From: CAYWIT01 sp964458415
Lineage (GTDB): Bacteria; Pseudomonadota; Alphaproteobacteria; Micavibrionales; UBA2020
Direction of reading: 5' to 3'
Length of the DNA stretch: 64,000 nucleotides
Assembly (NCBI GenBank): GCA_964458415.1
Contig: CAYWIT010000006.1
Coordinates: forward strand, 59,355-123,354
Below the pieces are notes generated by a model, which ran no database searches, was not told the origin of the DNA, and was given only the letters and a program-made list of their open reading frames with translations. Shown one piece after another: positions 31,744-39,938 of this stretch (position 1 is its first letter; every line of letters begins with the position of its first letter). A program made the position numbers and the translations under genes.

Positions 31744-33817
31744 AATCCGTTGGACTTTTTGCCAGTGGCTTAATGTAGTCAGGCTCGATCCCGTGTCCGG
31801 CGGCTGGATAAAACAGCTTATTCATGCCACGGCGCTCGCCACGGCGCACGGTGAAGAGGCTCTTGAGTGGCACCAGCGGCAAGGACAGAACCCAGTCGCA
31901 ATCGACAAATTGCGCATTGCCCCCGAGTCCGAGCGGCCTGAACCGCGCGAGGTCCTCCGTGCTGACCGTCCGGATGGTCATGGTATCGTTTTGCGTCTGC
32001 CCCAATTCAATCTGTGCGGCGGCGATTTGCACCGCGTCATCCTCAGCCAGTTCTTCAAGAGGTCTGGTCAAGACAACAAACTTGATGTCGCCGCTTGGCT
32101 GGGCGGGGTCAGCCTTCTTTTCCATGATAAGAATATTTGTCACCACTTCACTGTTCTGGAACCAGCGGCCCGCACCGGATGTGACGACGCATTTCAGGTC
32201 ATAGTAGCGTCCGAGGAGATTGTAGAACGCATCGCCCCAATCCGTGCCCAACCACGCATTGGTGATGATGACGCCTAGGCGCCCACCATCGGCAAGTAAG
32301 GGATGAAACGAAAATGGCAGATAAGCAGCGACATCGGCGCGGCGCGTGAAACGCTCACCTTCCTCGCCCATTGTGGCCACTACCCGGTCAAGAGCATTGC
32401 CATACTGCTTGCGGCCCTCCTGAGCTACGAACGGTAGGTTGCTTGTGATCGCCTGAAACTGCCCAATCTCCTCCGTAAAGACTGTGCCATTAGTCGGATT
32501 ACGGAAGTCGATCTTAGTGTCAGGAGCCAGCGCGAACGCATCGCGTTGGTATATGCGCAACGGTATGTTCATCAGGCTCGGCTTAGCGAGCGCGAATGTC
32601 GCTATCTGAATGGCTTGAGGGTCCTGATCGCCCGCGAACACTGTTGCCGCCACGCGGTCCGGGGCAACATTCGCCGCGAGCTTGTGCTCCATCGCCGCGC
32701 GTGCAATCGTGCCGCTGCCGCTGCAGGGATCGAGAACCCTGTCATCGACCGTATTTCTCACACAGAGGTTCACGAGAAGGCGCGCAAGTTCAATAGGAGT
32801 CGGGTATTGTCCGCGCAGCTTGCGTACAGCTACTTCCACAGTGGCTTCAAGCACATTGGAGAGCTGGCCCTGATCGACTGATCCAACTCGCAAATCGGAA
32901 AGCAGCCTGTTGAACTGCTTGAGCTGTTCCCAAACACCGTTGGGAATTGCTCTCAGCCCGATGCTATCCGAAAAGATAGTCCAGAAATTGCAATCTTCTG
33001 ACAGTTGCCGGAACAGGGCCAGCGCTTCGGTAGGCGTAGTTTCATCGCCGATAGTCGCCACGCGCTGGGCACGGGCATCCTTTTCCCGGAGGATATGACC
33101 GAACAGGATTTTGCCGATCCAGTTGGAGATTACAGCCTGTGCCAGCACCTGATCCATCGTGCCGCCTGCATATTCGGCCCGATAGCGACCCCACCAGAGA
33201 GTCATTTCCGCGCGGAGCGTTCCATCACGTCTGGATGCTTCAACGAGAGCTTCCGCGACCTGGCCCGCGTTCTCCATGATGAGCGCGGTGACGCCGCCGC
33301 TACGATAAGCGTCAATGAATTGCCGTCCTTCCAGCGTTCCCCGGTCGAACAGGTCATTAAGATAACCGAATATTGTTTCGGCCAGTGCTTCCCATCGAGC
33401 GCGGTTGTGCATTACCGCCGTCCGGGTTGTGATGTCTGCCAGATCGTTCCACGCATGGCTGCGCACAAAGGCGTCCGTGTTCGCTTCACGAACATAGAGA
33501 TGCGCGTGAGACACATTCCAAAGCAGGAAGCTGTCGAGGCCAAGAGCAAGAGCCTTGGTTTCCGCGTTCTTGCGGAACTCGACATCGTCAATACTCGTAT
33601 CGGGCATCTTTAATTCCCAACCCTGCAATATCCGCGCAGTCGTCCGGTCGCCAAACAACAATACATCCGGAAATAAGCTACCACCCTCTGTCTTGACGGT
33701 CTGTTCGCCGCCCGCATCCTTAATCGAGCGGTTACCCTGAGTGGCAAGATGCTTAAGATGGCCGATCAGGTCGATAGCCCATGACCGCTCATTATAGGTT
33801 GCTGTTCCACCGTTCAT
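31676..33817 (-). CDS. N6-adenine DNA methylase with N-terminal PD-(D/E)xK-like region, 3' truncated
   Basis: The 713-aa product has three parts. The N-terminus has a nuclease-like FPDVLLFG...ILQGWELKMPD pattern. A helical region follows. The methylase core has motif I VLDPCSGSGTIARAA and motif IV SNLPF in place of NPPF/NPPY. This is the organisation of type IIG or type I-like restriction-methylation proteins. The C-terminus ends abruptly after RRGERRGMNKLFYPAAGHGIEPDYIKPLAKS, with an odd tail, so the target-recognition part is probably lost. It overlaps the second methyltransferase by 4 bp. Confidence 0.72.
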   Translation of the reverse strand: MNGGTATYNERSWAIDLIGHLKHLATQGNRSIKDAGGEQTVKTEGGSLFPDVLLFGDRTTARILQGWELKMPDTSIDDVEFRKNAETKALALGLDSFLLWNVSHAHLYVREANTDAFVRSHAWNDLADITTRTAVMHNRARWEALAETIFGYLNDLFDRGTLEGRQFIDAYRSGGVTALIMENAGQVAEALVEASRRDGTLRAEMTLWWGRYRAEYAGGTMDQVLAQAVISNWIGKILFGHILREKDARAQRVATIGDETTPTEALALFRQLSEDCNFWTIFSDSIGLRAIPNGVWEQLKQFNRLLSDLRVGSVDQGQLSNVLEATVEVAVRKLRGQYPTPIELARLLVNLCVRNTVDDRVLDPCSGSGTIARAAMEHKLAANVAPDRVAATVFAGDQDPQAIQIATFALAKPSLMNIPLRIYQRDAFALAPDTKIDFRNPTNGTVFTEEIGQFQAITSNLPFVAQEGRKQYGNALDRVVATMGEEGERFTRRADVAAYLPFSFHPLLADGGRLGVIITNAWLGTDWGDAFYNLLGRYYDLKCVVTSGAGRWFQNSEVVTNILIMEKKADPAQPSGDIKFVVLTRPLEELAEDDAVQIAAAQIELGQTQNDTMTIRTVSTEDLARFRPLGLGGNAQFVDCDWVLSLPLVPLKSLFTVRRGERRGMNKLFYPAAGHGIEPDYIKPLAKSPTDFMRLRCPAAKEACLWNFCGALL

Positions 33818-34716
33818 ACTGCTTGCCTTTCAGCATCTCGAATTACAGCATCAACATCCACCATGCCACGGCGGTTTGGTTGGCCTGCACGCGCAGCTGG
33901 TTGAAGCGCGGAGAACAAGGGCGGCGGTGGCTCCTTCGCCTTCATGGACGCTTCAACTTCCGCAAGGCGCTCCTTAGCGACTTTGATATAATCAATGCGC
34001 TTTTCTTTGAAGAGGTGAACCTCCTCATTTTTTTCGATCCCAACAAAGCGGCGTCCTTCTAGTGCTGCCGCGACTAAGAAGCTGCCACTGCCAAAAGCGT
34101 TATCGAGAACAACATCGCCTTCGCCTGTAAACATGCGAATGAGGTAGCGCCCTAGCGCAACAGGTTTTTGCGTAGGATGCCAGACCCGCCCGCCAGCTTC
34201 ACTTTCCGCTGTCTTGCAATACAGCGTATCGGTTGGGAAACGCTCGCCGTCGCTTTTGACTTGAACGGGCCTAAAGTCGCCATAGCTTCCTGTGTATTGG
34301 GCCTTTCTAGTGCCTTTATCGTAAGGCTCGCCCTTTGACATTACAGGTCGATAGTTCGGCTGACTTCCATAAAAAATACAAATATCTTCATGTTGCCGCA
34401 ACGGCTGACGTCGTGCATTTAAGAAGTTCGTCGGCTTACTCTTCACCCACACGAATTTGTAACGAAACCACTCTTCATTGCTAAGAATTAGTCGAGCTGT
34501 AAAAATGCCTTGCGAGGTCAGAGCAATAACACCTTTCGGCTTGATGATCCGCTGATATTGTTCCCACAACGCATCTAACGGGATCACGCTGTCCCATTTA
34601 TTTTGAGTAGTGCCGTAAGGAAGGTCGCAAAGGATCATATCAACAGAAGCATTCTTCAGCTTCTTCATTACTGATAGACAATCGCCCTTGTGTATGTCTC
34701 CGCCCAGATATTTCAC
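33814..34716 (-). CDS. DNA methyltransferase, N6-adenine/N4-cytosine beta class
   Basis: The 300-aa enzyme starts at GTG with GGGG upstream. It has motif IV CDLPYGTTQNKWD (a DPPY variant) near the N-terminus and motif I DNAFGSGSFLVAAALEGRRFVGIEK near the C-terminus, after the HPTQKP signature. That order is the beta class. It methylates DNA for protection or regulation. It is coupled to a ribbon-helix-helix gene upstream and the truncated methylase downstream by 4-bp overlaps. The C-terminal Pro-rich tail is unusual. Confidence 0.88.
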   Translation of the reverse strand: MKYLGGDIHKGDCLSVMKKLKNASVDMILCDLPYGTTQNKWDSVIPLDALWEQYQRIIKPKGVIALTSQGIFTARLILSNEEWFRYKFVWVKSKPTNFLNARRQPLRQHEDICIFYGSQPNYRPVMSKGEPYDKGTRKAQYTGSYGDFRPVQVKSDGERFPTDTLYCKTAESEAGGRVWHPTQKPVALGRYLIRMFTGEGDVVLDNAFGSGSFLVAAALEGRRFVGIEKNEEVHLFKEKRIDYIKVAKERLAEVEASMKAKEPPPPLFSALQPAARAGQPNRRGMVDVDAVIRDAERQAV

Positions 34717-34919
34717 GTTGCAGCCCCTTTAGATGTTGACTTAACAACCCTGAGGCCTCCAGGCAAGGGGATACCTTCTCGCTCTCCGTGTTCGATGAAG
34801 TCGCATATGGCGCGGCGACCGAGCCATGCCAGCGAGCGATCTGTACCAGCGGCTATGCGCTGGAGTGCTTCATACTCTGCGTCGTCCAAATTTACTGTTA
34901 TGCGGTGCTTGGCAGTCAT
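34713..34919 (-). CDS. Ribbon-helix-helix (CopG/Arc) regulator
   Basis: The 68-aa protein has the short basic strand KHRITVNLDDAEYEALQRIAAGTDRSLAWLGRRAICDFIEH, typical of CopG-like RHH proteins. It starts the methyltransferase operon and may act as its controller. A TGCAT-CAAT-ATGCA inverted repeat lies 23 bp upstream of the start. Confidence 0.78.
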   Translation of the reverse strand: MTAKHRITVNLDDAEYEALQRIAAGTDRSLAWLGRRAICDFIEHGEREGIPLPGGLRVVKSTSKGAAT

Positions 34920-34941
34920 TACAAAGTTTCCCCCTCAACTG

Positions 34942-34955
34942 TGCATCAATATGCA
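34942..34955. promoter_or_regulatory. Candidate operator upstream of the RHH gene
   Basis: TGCAT, CAAT, ATGCA is a perfect 5-bp inverted repeat placed 23-36 bp upstream of the RHH start. Autoregulation by the RHH protein is a reasonable guess. Confidence 0.35.
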
Positions 34956-35478
34956 GCACCCTGAGGCAGATCGCAACAAAAAAGAACATATACGGAACGA
35001 TAGTCGATGGAGCTATGGGAAAACATTCCCTCTTCGGTAGGGCTACATAAGATAGCTGTCACGAAAAAAGCGCAACAAAGCCCGCCAGTAAGTCTCTACG
35101 GTTTCATATCCTATCTATCATGACATCTTAAAACACCGAAGCTCACGACTGCCCCAGCCGCAAAACGCCCTTTTTGGAGGGGCTATTTTTCGGCGGGCAG
35201 GAAGGAAATAAAGTATAGGAGGCAAAGAGGCGCGAAATCGTCAGCACCCAAAAAGTTTAAGACCATCCTGCCCGCAATCAACCAAATAATGACCGCCCTA
35301 TCGTACCCCCGAAACAGGGCGCAGGGACACTACAGGGACACTGAGGGACAAAAAACGAGGAATATCGGGGACAGAGCCGGACAACCGACCAAAATCACCC
35401 CTTGCCTAACTCGCTCATTTCATTACGATTGATACTCGCTGGTCATCCTGATCGACCATAGTTACTGACGGTGCACCT
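34956..35478. other. Non-coding right end of island 1
   Basis: About 520 bp hold no credible gene. It contains a short stem with GCCC and GGGGC followed by TATTTTT near 35170-35190, possibly a terminator, and the three-fold AGGGACA repeat at 35323-35350. The rest shows nothing I can name. Confidence 0.6.
35323..35350. repeat. Direct repeats at the right end of island 1
   Basis: AGGGACAC occurs at 35323 and 35334, with AGGGACA at 35344. The 11-bp period and the unit match those at 29378-29399, so both ends of the element carry the same class of site, as expected for integrase arms. Confidence 0.6.
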
Positions 35479-35525
35479 GTTTTGTAAACCAAAGGTCGGC
35501 GGTTCAAATCCGTCACCGGGCACCA
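35479..35525 (+). pseudogene. 3' half of the host tRNA-Thr(TGT), right attachment site of island 1
   Basis: From GTTTTGTAAA onward the sequence is the anticodon-loop 3' side, the T-arm GGCGG-TTCAAAT-CCGTC, the acceptor strand ACCGGGC and an encoded CCA. The 5' side next to it (GGTGCACCT) does not rebuild a tRNA, so this copy is dead. Its acceptor strand pairs with the half at 29164-29201. Confidence 0.88.
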
Positions 35526-35739
35526 TTTTCTCTCCGGCAGCACCCTCGGGGGATAAAGCTCTTACCTTCGAGCCATAAAGTTAATATCTTGATTTCATGC
35601 GTTTTTATGAAGGGGATGGCTGACGTACCCCTTGTGATAATTTTTGATGTATTTTGGGGAGCAGGAGATAAAGAGCGTAGTTTTTGCAAATTCGGCTCAG
35701 GAATGGCCGCGCGCGCGATTTTTATAGGGGAGCTATAAA

Positions 35740-36636
35740 TCAAGAGTGCTGTTGTTGCTGCAGTAATGGCGATAGCGCTTTGATGTACTCAGCATATTCC
35801 GTGTTTTCTATGCTCCTGGCATTTTCCAGCAGTTGCTCCGTCGTGATCAGGCCCATTTTCCAGGCGGCTTCCTCCAGACAGCCGATCTTGATGCCATAGC
35901 GATGTTCTGTGCTGCGAATAAACTCCGCGGCTTCGTGAATGGATTGATGCGTGCCGAGATCAAACCAGGTGAATTCGGTATTGAGCGTGACGGCGCGGAG
36001 CTTTTTTTGTTCCAGATAGCGAATGTTAAGATCGGTAATTTCAAGTTCTCCCCGTGCCGATGGGGCGAGCGTATCAGCCAAAGCGCAGACTGTGCGGTCA
36101 TAAAAATACAGACCGGTAACGGCCCAGTTTGAGATGTAATGTTTCGGTTTTTCTACCAGCTCGGTGACAACACCGTTATGATTCAGCCGTGCCACGCCAT
36201 AGCTGGAAGGGTCGGCGACATGGTGGCAAAAGATTGTTGCGCCTGTAATGTCATTTGCCGCCGTGGACAGGATGGCATCCATGCCGGGGCCGTAGAAAAA
36301 ATTATCACCCAGAATGAGGCAAACATTATCGTCACCGATAAAGTCGCGACCCAGCAGGAGGGCGCCAGCGATACCATTGGCATGCGGCTGTGCGATATAA
36401 CTGATGGAAATGCCGTAACGGCTGCCATCTCCCAGAAGATCTTCAAACAGCTTTTTATCGCGGGGGCTGGTGATAATCAGAACTTCCCGAACGCCGGCGA
36501 GGAGAAGAGTGGAGAGGGGGTAATAAATCATGGGCTTGTCGTAGATCGGCAACAGCTGTTTGCCAAAGGTCAGCGTGGCTGGGTGCAGGCGCGTTGCCTT
36601 CCCTCCCGCGACAATAATTCCCCTTTTTAAGCTCAT
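35740..36636 (-). CDS. rfbA: Glucose-1-phosphate thymidylyltransferase (RmlA/RfbA)
   Basis: The 298-aa enzyme makes dTDP-glucose from glucose-1-phosphate and dTTP. It has KQLLPIYDKPMIYYPLSTLLLAG, LILGDNFFYG, YGVARLNHNGVVTELVEKP and WFDLGTHQSI. The nucleotide loop reads AGGKATRLHP, where most RmlA enzymes have AGGSGTRLHP. No rmlB, rmlC or rmlD is in the window, so the dTDP-sugar route must be completed elsewhere. It is the first glycan gene after island 1 and runs toward it. Confidence 0.92.
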   Translation of the reverse strand: MSLKRGIIVAGGKATRLHPATLTFGKQLLPIYDKPMIYYPLSTLLLAGVREVLIITSPRDKKLFEDLLGDGSRYGISISYIAQPHANGIAGALLLGRDFIGDDNVCLILGDNFFYGPGMDAILSTAANDITGATIFCHHVADPSSYGVARLNHNGVVTELVEKPKHYISNWAVTGLYFYDRTVCALADTLAPSARGELEITDLNIRYLEQKKLRAVTLNTEFTWFDLGTHQSIHEAAEFIRSTEHRYGIKIGCLEEAAWKMGLITTEQLLENARSIENTEYAEYIKALSPLLQQQQHS

Positions 36637-36665
36637 GGTGCCAGCCTTTTAATGATGTCTGTTTT

Positions 36666-36713
36666 TTTATAATTAAAATGACGGTTTGTCAATTTTCAAA
36701 AGTTATCTATAGT
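36666..36713. promoter_or_regulatory. Back-to-back promoters of rfbA and the methyltransferase gene
   Basis: On the plus strand TTGTCA (36686-36691) and TATAGT (36708-36713) are 16 bp apart and lead to the methyltransferase ATG at 36735. On the minus strand TTGACA (complement of 36687-36692) and TATAAA (complement of 36666-36671) are 15 bp apart and lead to rfbA. The two -35 boxes overlap on opposite strands, so only one polymerase could bind at a time. Confidence 0.5.
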
Positions 36714-36734
36714 ACGGTATAGCAGGGAGATGTG

Positions 36735-37538
36735 ATGACAAGCGTGGGCAGGAAAAGATTTGGCGGCTATTTGCGGGCTTTTATTGATGCCCAGATCCGG
36801 CTCAGCCGGAAATTCGATATGTATCTGGATGAAAGCTATCGTCGTGACGGGAACCAGCATTTTCACGAAAAGGTTGTTCCGCCCTTTATTCAGAAGGGGA
36901 CCGTTATTTATGATATTGGCGGCGGTAGCCGACCTTATATCGGGAGGGCGGAAAAGGCAGAAAAATCACTAACAGTTATTGGGACGGATATCAGTCAGAG
37001 CGAGCTTGAAGCAGCGCCGCCCGGAGCTTATGACAGAATCATATGCGCCGATATCACGCGTTATACAGGGGAAGAAAAGGCAGATCTAATTATCTGTCAG
37101 GCGGTCATGGAGCATGTCCGTGATTCTGACGGGGCTTTTCGCGGTATTTCAACGATACTGAAACCGGGTGGGGTCGCATTGCTATTTATGCCATCGCGTA
37201 ATGCGCTTTTTGCGCGATTAAATTTGTTGTTGCCAGAGAGCTGGAAAAGAAAAATTCTTTTTTCTCTCTTTCCCCATAAGGCGGAAGGCCATGACGGATT
37301 TCCGGCTTTTTATGATCAGTGCACGCCGCGACGGTTTCGGGCGCTGGCGGAAAAATACAATATGACAGTAGAGGAACTGCATAGTTATTATATCAGTTCC
37401 TATTTTGCTATTTTTACACCGGCTTATGTTTTATGGCGCTGCTGGGTTATTTTGTTCAGGCGTTTATGCGGAGAAAACGCCGCTGAAACTTTTACGCTTG
37501 TCCTGCGGAAGCGCTCTGATGCGGCAGACAGCAAATAA
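36735..37538 (+). CDS. Class I SAM-dependent methyltransferase
   Basis: The ATG at 36735 follows AGGGAGA and gives 267 aa. It has a Rossmann methyltransferase domain: VIYDIGGGSRPYIG (motif I), VIGTDIS, DLIICQAVMEHVRD and ILKPGGVALLFMPSR. The last about 50 residues include a hydrophobic stretch (SSYFAIFTPAYVLWRCWVILF), perhaps membrane-associated. Its place in the glycan locus suggests sugar or lipid-linked glycan methylation. It overlaps the convergent ligase-like gene by 47 bp. Confidence 0.82.
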   Translation: MTSVGRKRFGGYLRAFIDAQIRLSRKFDMYLDESYRRDGNQHFHEKVVPPFIQKGTVIYDIGGGSRPYIGRAEKAEKSLTVIGTDISQSELEAAPPGAYDRIICADITRYTGEEKADLIICQAVMEHVRDSDGAFRGISTILKPGGVALLFMPSRNALFARLNLLLPESWKRKILFSLFPHKAEGHDGFPAFYDQCTPRRFRALAEKYNMTVEELHSYYISSYFAIFTPAYVLWRCWVILFRRLCGENAAETFTLVLRKRSDAADSK

Positions 37539-38718
37539 TCATAGAAGCCGCAATAAAATAAAGACCGATCAGCCAGCCCTGCCAGACTCCGTAACCGAAC
37601 AGGGAAATGCAAAAGGATGAAGCAAAGCATCCTGTGGCGCAAATCTTTAATGGCCCGTCAGGGAGTTTCAAAAGGCGTAATAGAAGAAAGACAATCAGGG
37701 CATAAAAGATGCAGGCACCGGCGAGTCCCGTTTCAAACCAGATCTGTAAAAGCGAGGAATGGGGGTGCAAAACGTTCTTTCCTTCGAAATGCGGCAGATT
37801 TTCCGGGATCATCGGGACTTTTTGCGCGGCTTCGAGGCCATGGCCAAAAAAGAAATTCTCTGGGATTTTTTTTGCAAAAACATACCAGACGTCCAGCCGG
37901 TCCAATGCGCTGGGTTTGACGGGCAGACGCCCTGCTGGCCAAAACTCAAAAAGCCATCTGTACAGCCAAGGAGCACTAAACAGCAACAGTCCGGTTCCGG
38001 CCATCAAGGCATAAAGCGTCAGTCCCGAAAAGAAACCGGTCATGACAGCGGCGCCACCGCCAATAAAGAGCGCGATTTGTGCGGATTGGCTATTGGTCAG
38101 CAGGACGATGGCCAGACCAGCGGAAAAAAGCAGATAGGGGAGATATTTTTTTTCAAGTTTGAAGGCGGCCAGCAAACAGGGCCATAATAGCAGGCTTAAA
38201 ATGACTGTTCCTTGATTTAAACGGGAAAATTTGACCGTTTCAGCCGCTGGAATTTGCATGATGAGTCGATATAGCGGGTTGCGGAAAATTGATTCAATGG
38301 CGAGCACAGTCAATGCGGTTATCAGTCCCCAGATAAATATCCGATAAAGTGTGTTGTGGTGTTTGGCGGGAAAGTTCTTTGCAAGGTGCAATAAAATAAT
38401 GCCGGAAAGAAAAGCCGGGATCATTTTTCCAATTTTATCCAGCGCCGCGTCAGGATTAAGAGACCAAAGAAAACTGAGCGCGGAAAGCAGAAATATACCA
38501 GAGGGCAGAAGAAAGAGAGCGAAGCTAAAACCGATAGACCTGATGCTTTTTTTATCGACGAGGATATAAAACACCAGCCCAGCAATGGCAATAATTCCCG
38601 GCAACAAGCCAGATAAGCGCGGCGCAAATATACAGGAGATGAGCAAGGCGCCATAACCTACCATGGGAATATACGCCCAGTTTTCTCCTTTTTCAGAGGC
38701 CATTGTCCTTGTATCCAT
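37492..38718 (-). CDS. O-antigen ligase/polymerase family membrane protein
   Basis: About 408 aa from the ATG at 38718; TTG at 38733 and ATG at 38703 are alternatives. It has around ten to twelve helices and a large loop after about residue 280 with WYVFAKKIPENFFFGHGLEAAQKVP and LHPHSSLLQIWFETGLAGACIFY. The H-P/H-S-LLQ...E.G..G pattern is typical of WaaL/Wzy (PF04932). It either polymerises repeat units or ligates glycan to lipid A. A second member lies at 43327. Confidence 0.85.
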   Translation of the reverse strand: MDTRTMASEKGENWAYIPMVGYGALLISCIFAPRLSGLLPGIIAIAGLVFYILVDKKSIRSIGFSFALFLLPSGIFLLSALSFLWSLNPDAALDKIGKMIPAFLSGIILLHLAKNFPAKHHNTLYRIFIWGLITALTVLAIESIFRNPLYRLIMQIPAAETVKFSRLNQGTVILSLLLWPCLLAAFKLEKKYLPYLLFSAGLAIVLLTNSQSAQIALFIGGGAAVMTGFFSGLTLYALMAGTGLLLFSAPWLYRWLFEFWPAGRLPVKPSALDRLDVWYVFAKKIPENFFFGHGLEAAQKVPMIPENLPHFEGKNVLHPHSSLLQIWFETGLAGACIFYALIVFLLLRLLKLPDGPLKICATGCFASSFCISLFGYGVWQGWLIGLYFIAASMIICCLPHQSASAGQA

Positions 38719-38783
38719 TGAATATCTTGCCAAAAAGAGGCGTGTCTGCCAAAGTTGCCGTTATTTTACACAGGTAAAATTAT

Positions 38784-39938
38784 ATGACCATCGGAAAATC
38801 ATCTGTTTTGTTTATTGTGGCTGACCTAGGCTTCTTTTTTAGCCATCGTCTTGCATTGGCGCACGCTGCCTGTGCGGAGGGATATGATGTGATGGTGGCG
38901 GCACCAATGGCCGCAAGCAGCGATAAATTGCGACAGGAGGGCTTTCAGGGTTTCGATTGGAGGGTTGATGCCGGTGGACTTAACCCTTTCCGGGAGATAG
39001 TCGTCGTTTTAACATTATGGAATATTATGAGGCGAGCGAAGCCGTCTATCATTCAGGCCATTGGTGTTCGCTCTATTGTTCCAGCAGCCGTGGCGGGGAG
39101 ATTTTACATTTCAAAGCCGTTGGTCTGTCTTTTTACTGGGCTTGGTTATTTGTTCACTGGCGAATCCCGCAGGGCGCGGGGGATCAGGCATATATTGAAA
39201 CCGGTTTTGAAAATTTGTTTTGCGCGAAAAAATCTGGTTCTGGTGTTTCAAAATGTAGACGATCATGTGCTGTTTGTTAATGACGGGTATGTCCGGCCGG
39301 ATCAAACAACATTGATTCGGGGGTCTGGCGTGGATACGGATTTTTTTGTGCCGAATCCCGAACCGGAGGGCGAAGAGAAAATCGTCTTGTTCCCGGCCAG
39401 AATTCTGGGCGATAAGGGGGCACGTGAATTTATTGAGGCTGCTAGGATTATACGGGGCAGAAATAAAAATATCCGTTTTCAAATCGCGGGCGAACGTGAT
39501 CCAAAAAACCCGACCTGTCTTTCGGAAACAGAAATTTCTAATGCAATGATTTCCCGCTGCGTTACTTTTCTTGGCCATTGTGGCGATATGAAGAAAATTT
39601 ATGCGGAAAGCCATATTGTTTGCCTGCCTTCGTACAGGGAGGGGTTGCCGCGTGCTTTGTTGGAGGCGGCGGCCTGCGGGCGGGCAATCGTGACGACGGA
39701 TGTTCCGGGTTGCCGTGAAGCTGTGCAGAATCATAAAAATGGCATTCTTGTTCCCGCACAAAACGCGGTGGAGCTTGCTGCTGCGATTGAATTGCTTGCG
39801 GCTAACGATGTATTGCGGCAACGGTTCGGTCAGGCGGGGCGGCAGCTGGTGGAAGAAAATTTTTCTATTACACAGATTAACCGGGAAACGCTGGCTGTTT
39901 ATGCGCGGTTTTTACGGGCGGACAATCCTGTGAAATAG
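38784..39938 (+). CDS. Glycosyltransferase family 4
   Basis: The 384-aa GT-B enzyme has an N-terminal acceptor domain (VLFIVADLGFFFSHRLALAHAACAEGYDV) and a C-terminal Glycos_transf_1 domain with VLFPARILGDKGAREFIEAARI, SYREGLPRALLEAAACGRAIVTTDVPGCREAV and NGILVPAQNAVEL. The E-G-L-P-R...E-A-A-A-C-G block is the donor nucleotide site. It resembles WbpJ/PglA-like enzymes that add HexNAc to lipid-linked sugars; the exact sugar is not known. Confidence 0.88.
   Translation: MTIGKSSVLFIVADLGFFFSHRLALAHAACAEGYDVMVAAPMAASSDKLRQEGFQGFDWRVDAGGLNPFREIVVVLTLWNIMRRAKPSIIQAIGVRSIVPAAVAGRFYISKPLVCLFTGLGYLFTGESRRARGIRHILKPVLKICFARKNLVLVFQNVDDHVLFVNDGYVRPDQTTLIRGSGVDTDFFVPNPEPEGEEKIVLFPARILGDKGAREFIEAARIIRGRNKNIRFQIAGERDPKNPTCLSETEISNAMISRCVTFLGHCGDMKKIYAESHIVCLPSYREGLPRALLEAAACGRAIVTTDVPGCREAVQNHKNGILVPAQNAVELAAAIELLAANDVLRQRFGQAGRQLVEENFSITQINRETLAVYARFLRADNPVK

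Larger units (their letters stand above)
29192..35488. mobile_element. Genomic island 1: integrated in tRNA-Thr, carrying a DNA-modification module
   Basis: The element is bounded by the 10-bp core GTTTTGTAAA at 29192-29201 and 35479-35488, both inside the split tRNA-Thr. It has an intact replacement tRNA-Thr, a tyrosine integrase next to the left end, a DUF6499-like gene, a truncated excisionase-like ORF and three minus-strand genes for DNA modification. AGGGACA repeats spaced 11 bp lie near both ends. Length is about 6.3 kb. Confidence 0.9.

Noticed and set aside
29164..35525. The two tRNA-Thr halves as a trans-spliced split tRNA like those in some archaea.
   Set aside because: No intron-type bulge-helix-bulge ends are present, the break coincides with an integrase core repeat, and an intact tRNA-Thr lies between. 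Integration explains it better.
35526..35739. A minus-strand frame between the tRNA-Thr half and rfbA.
   Set aside because: Its composition is not protein-like, and there is no start signal; I see nothing in this 214-bp stretch.
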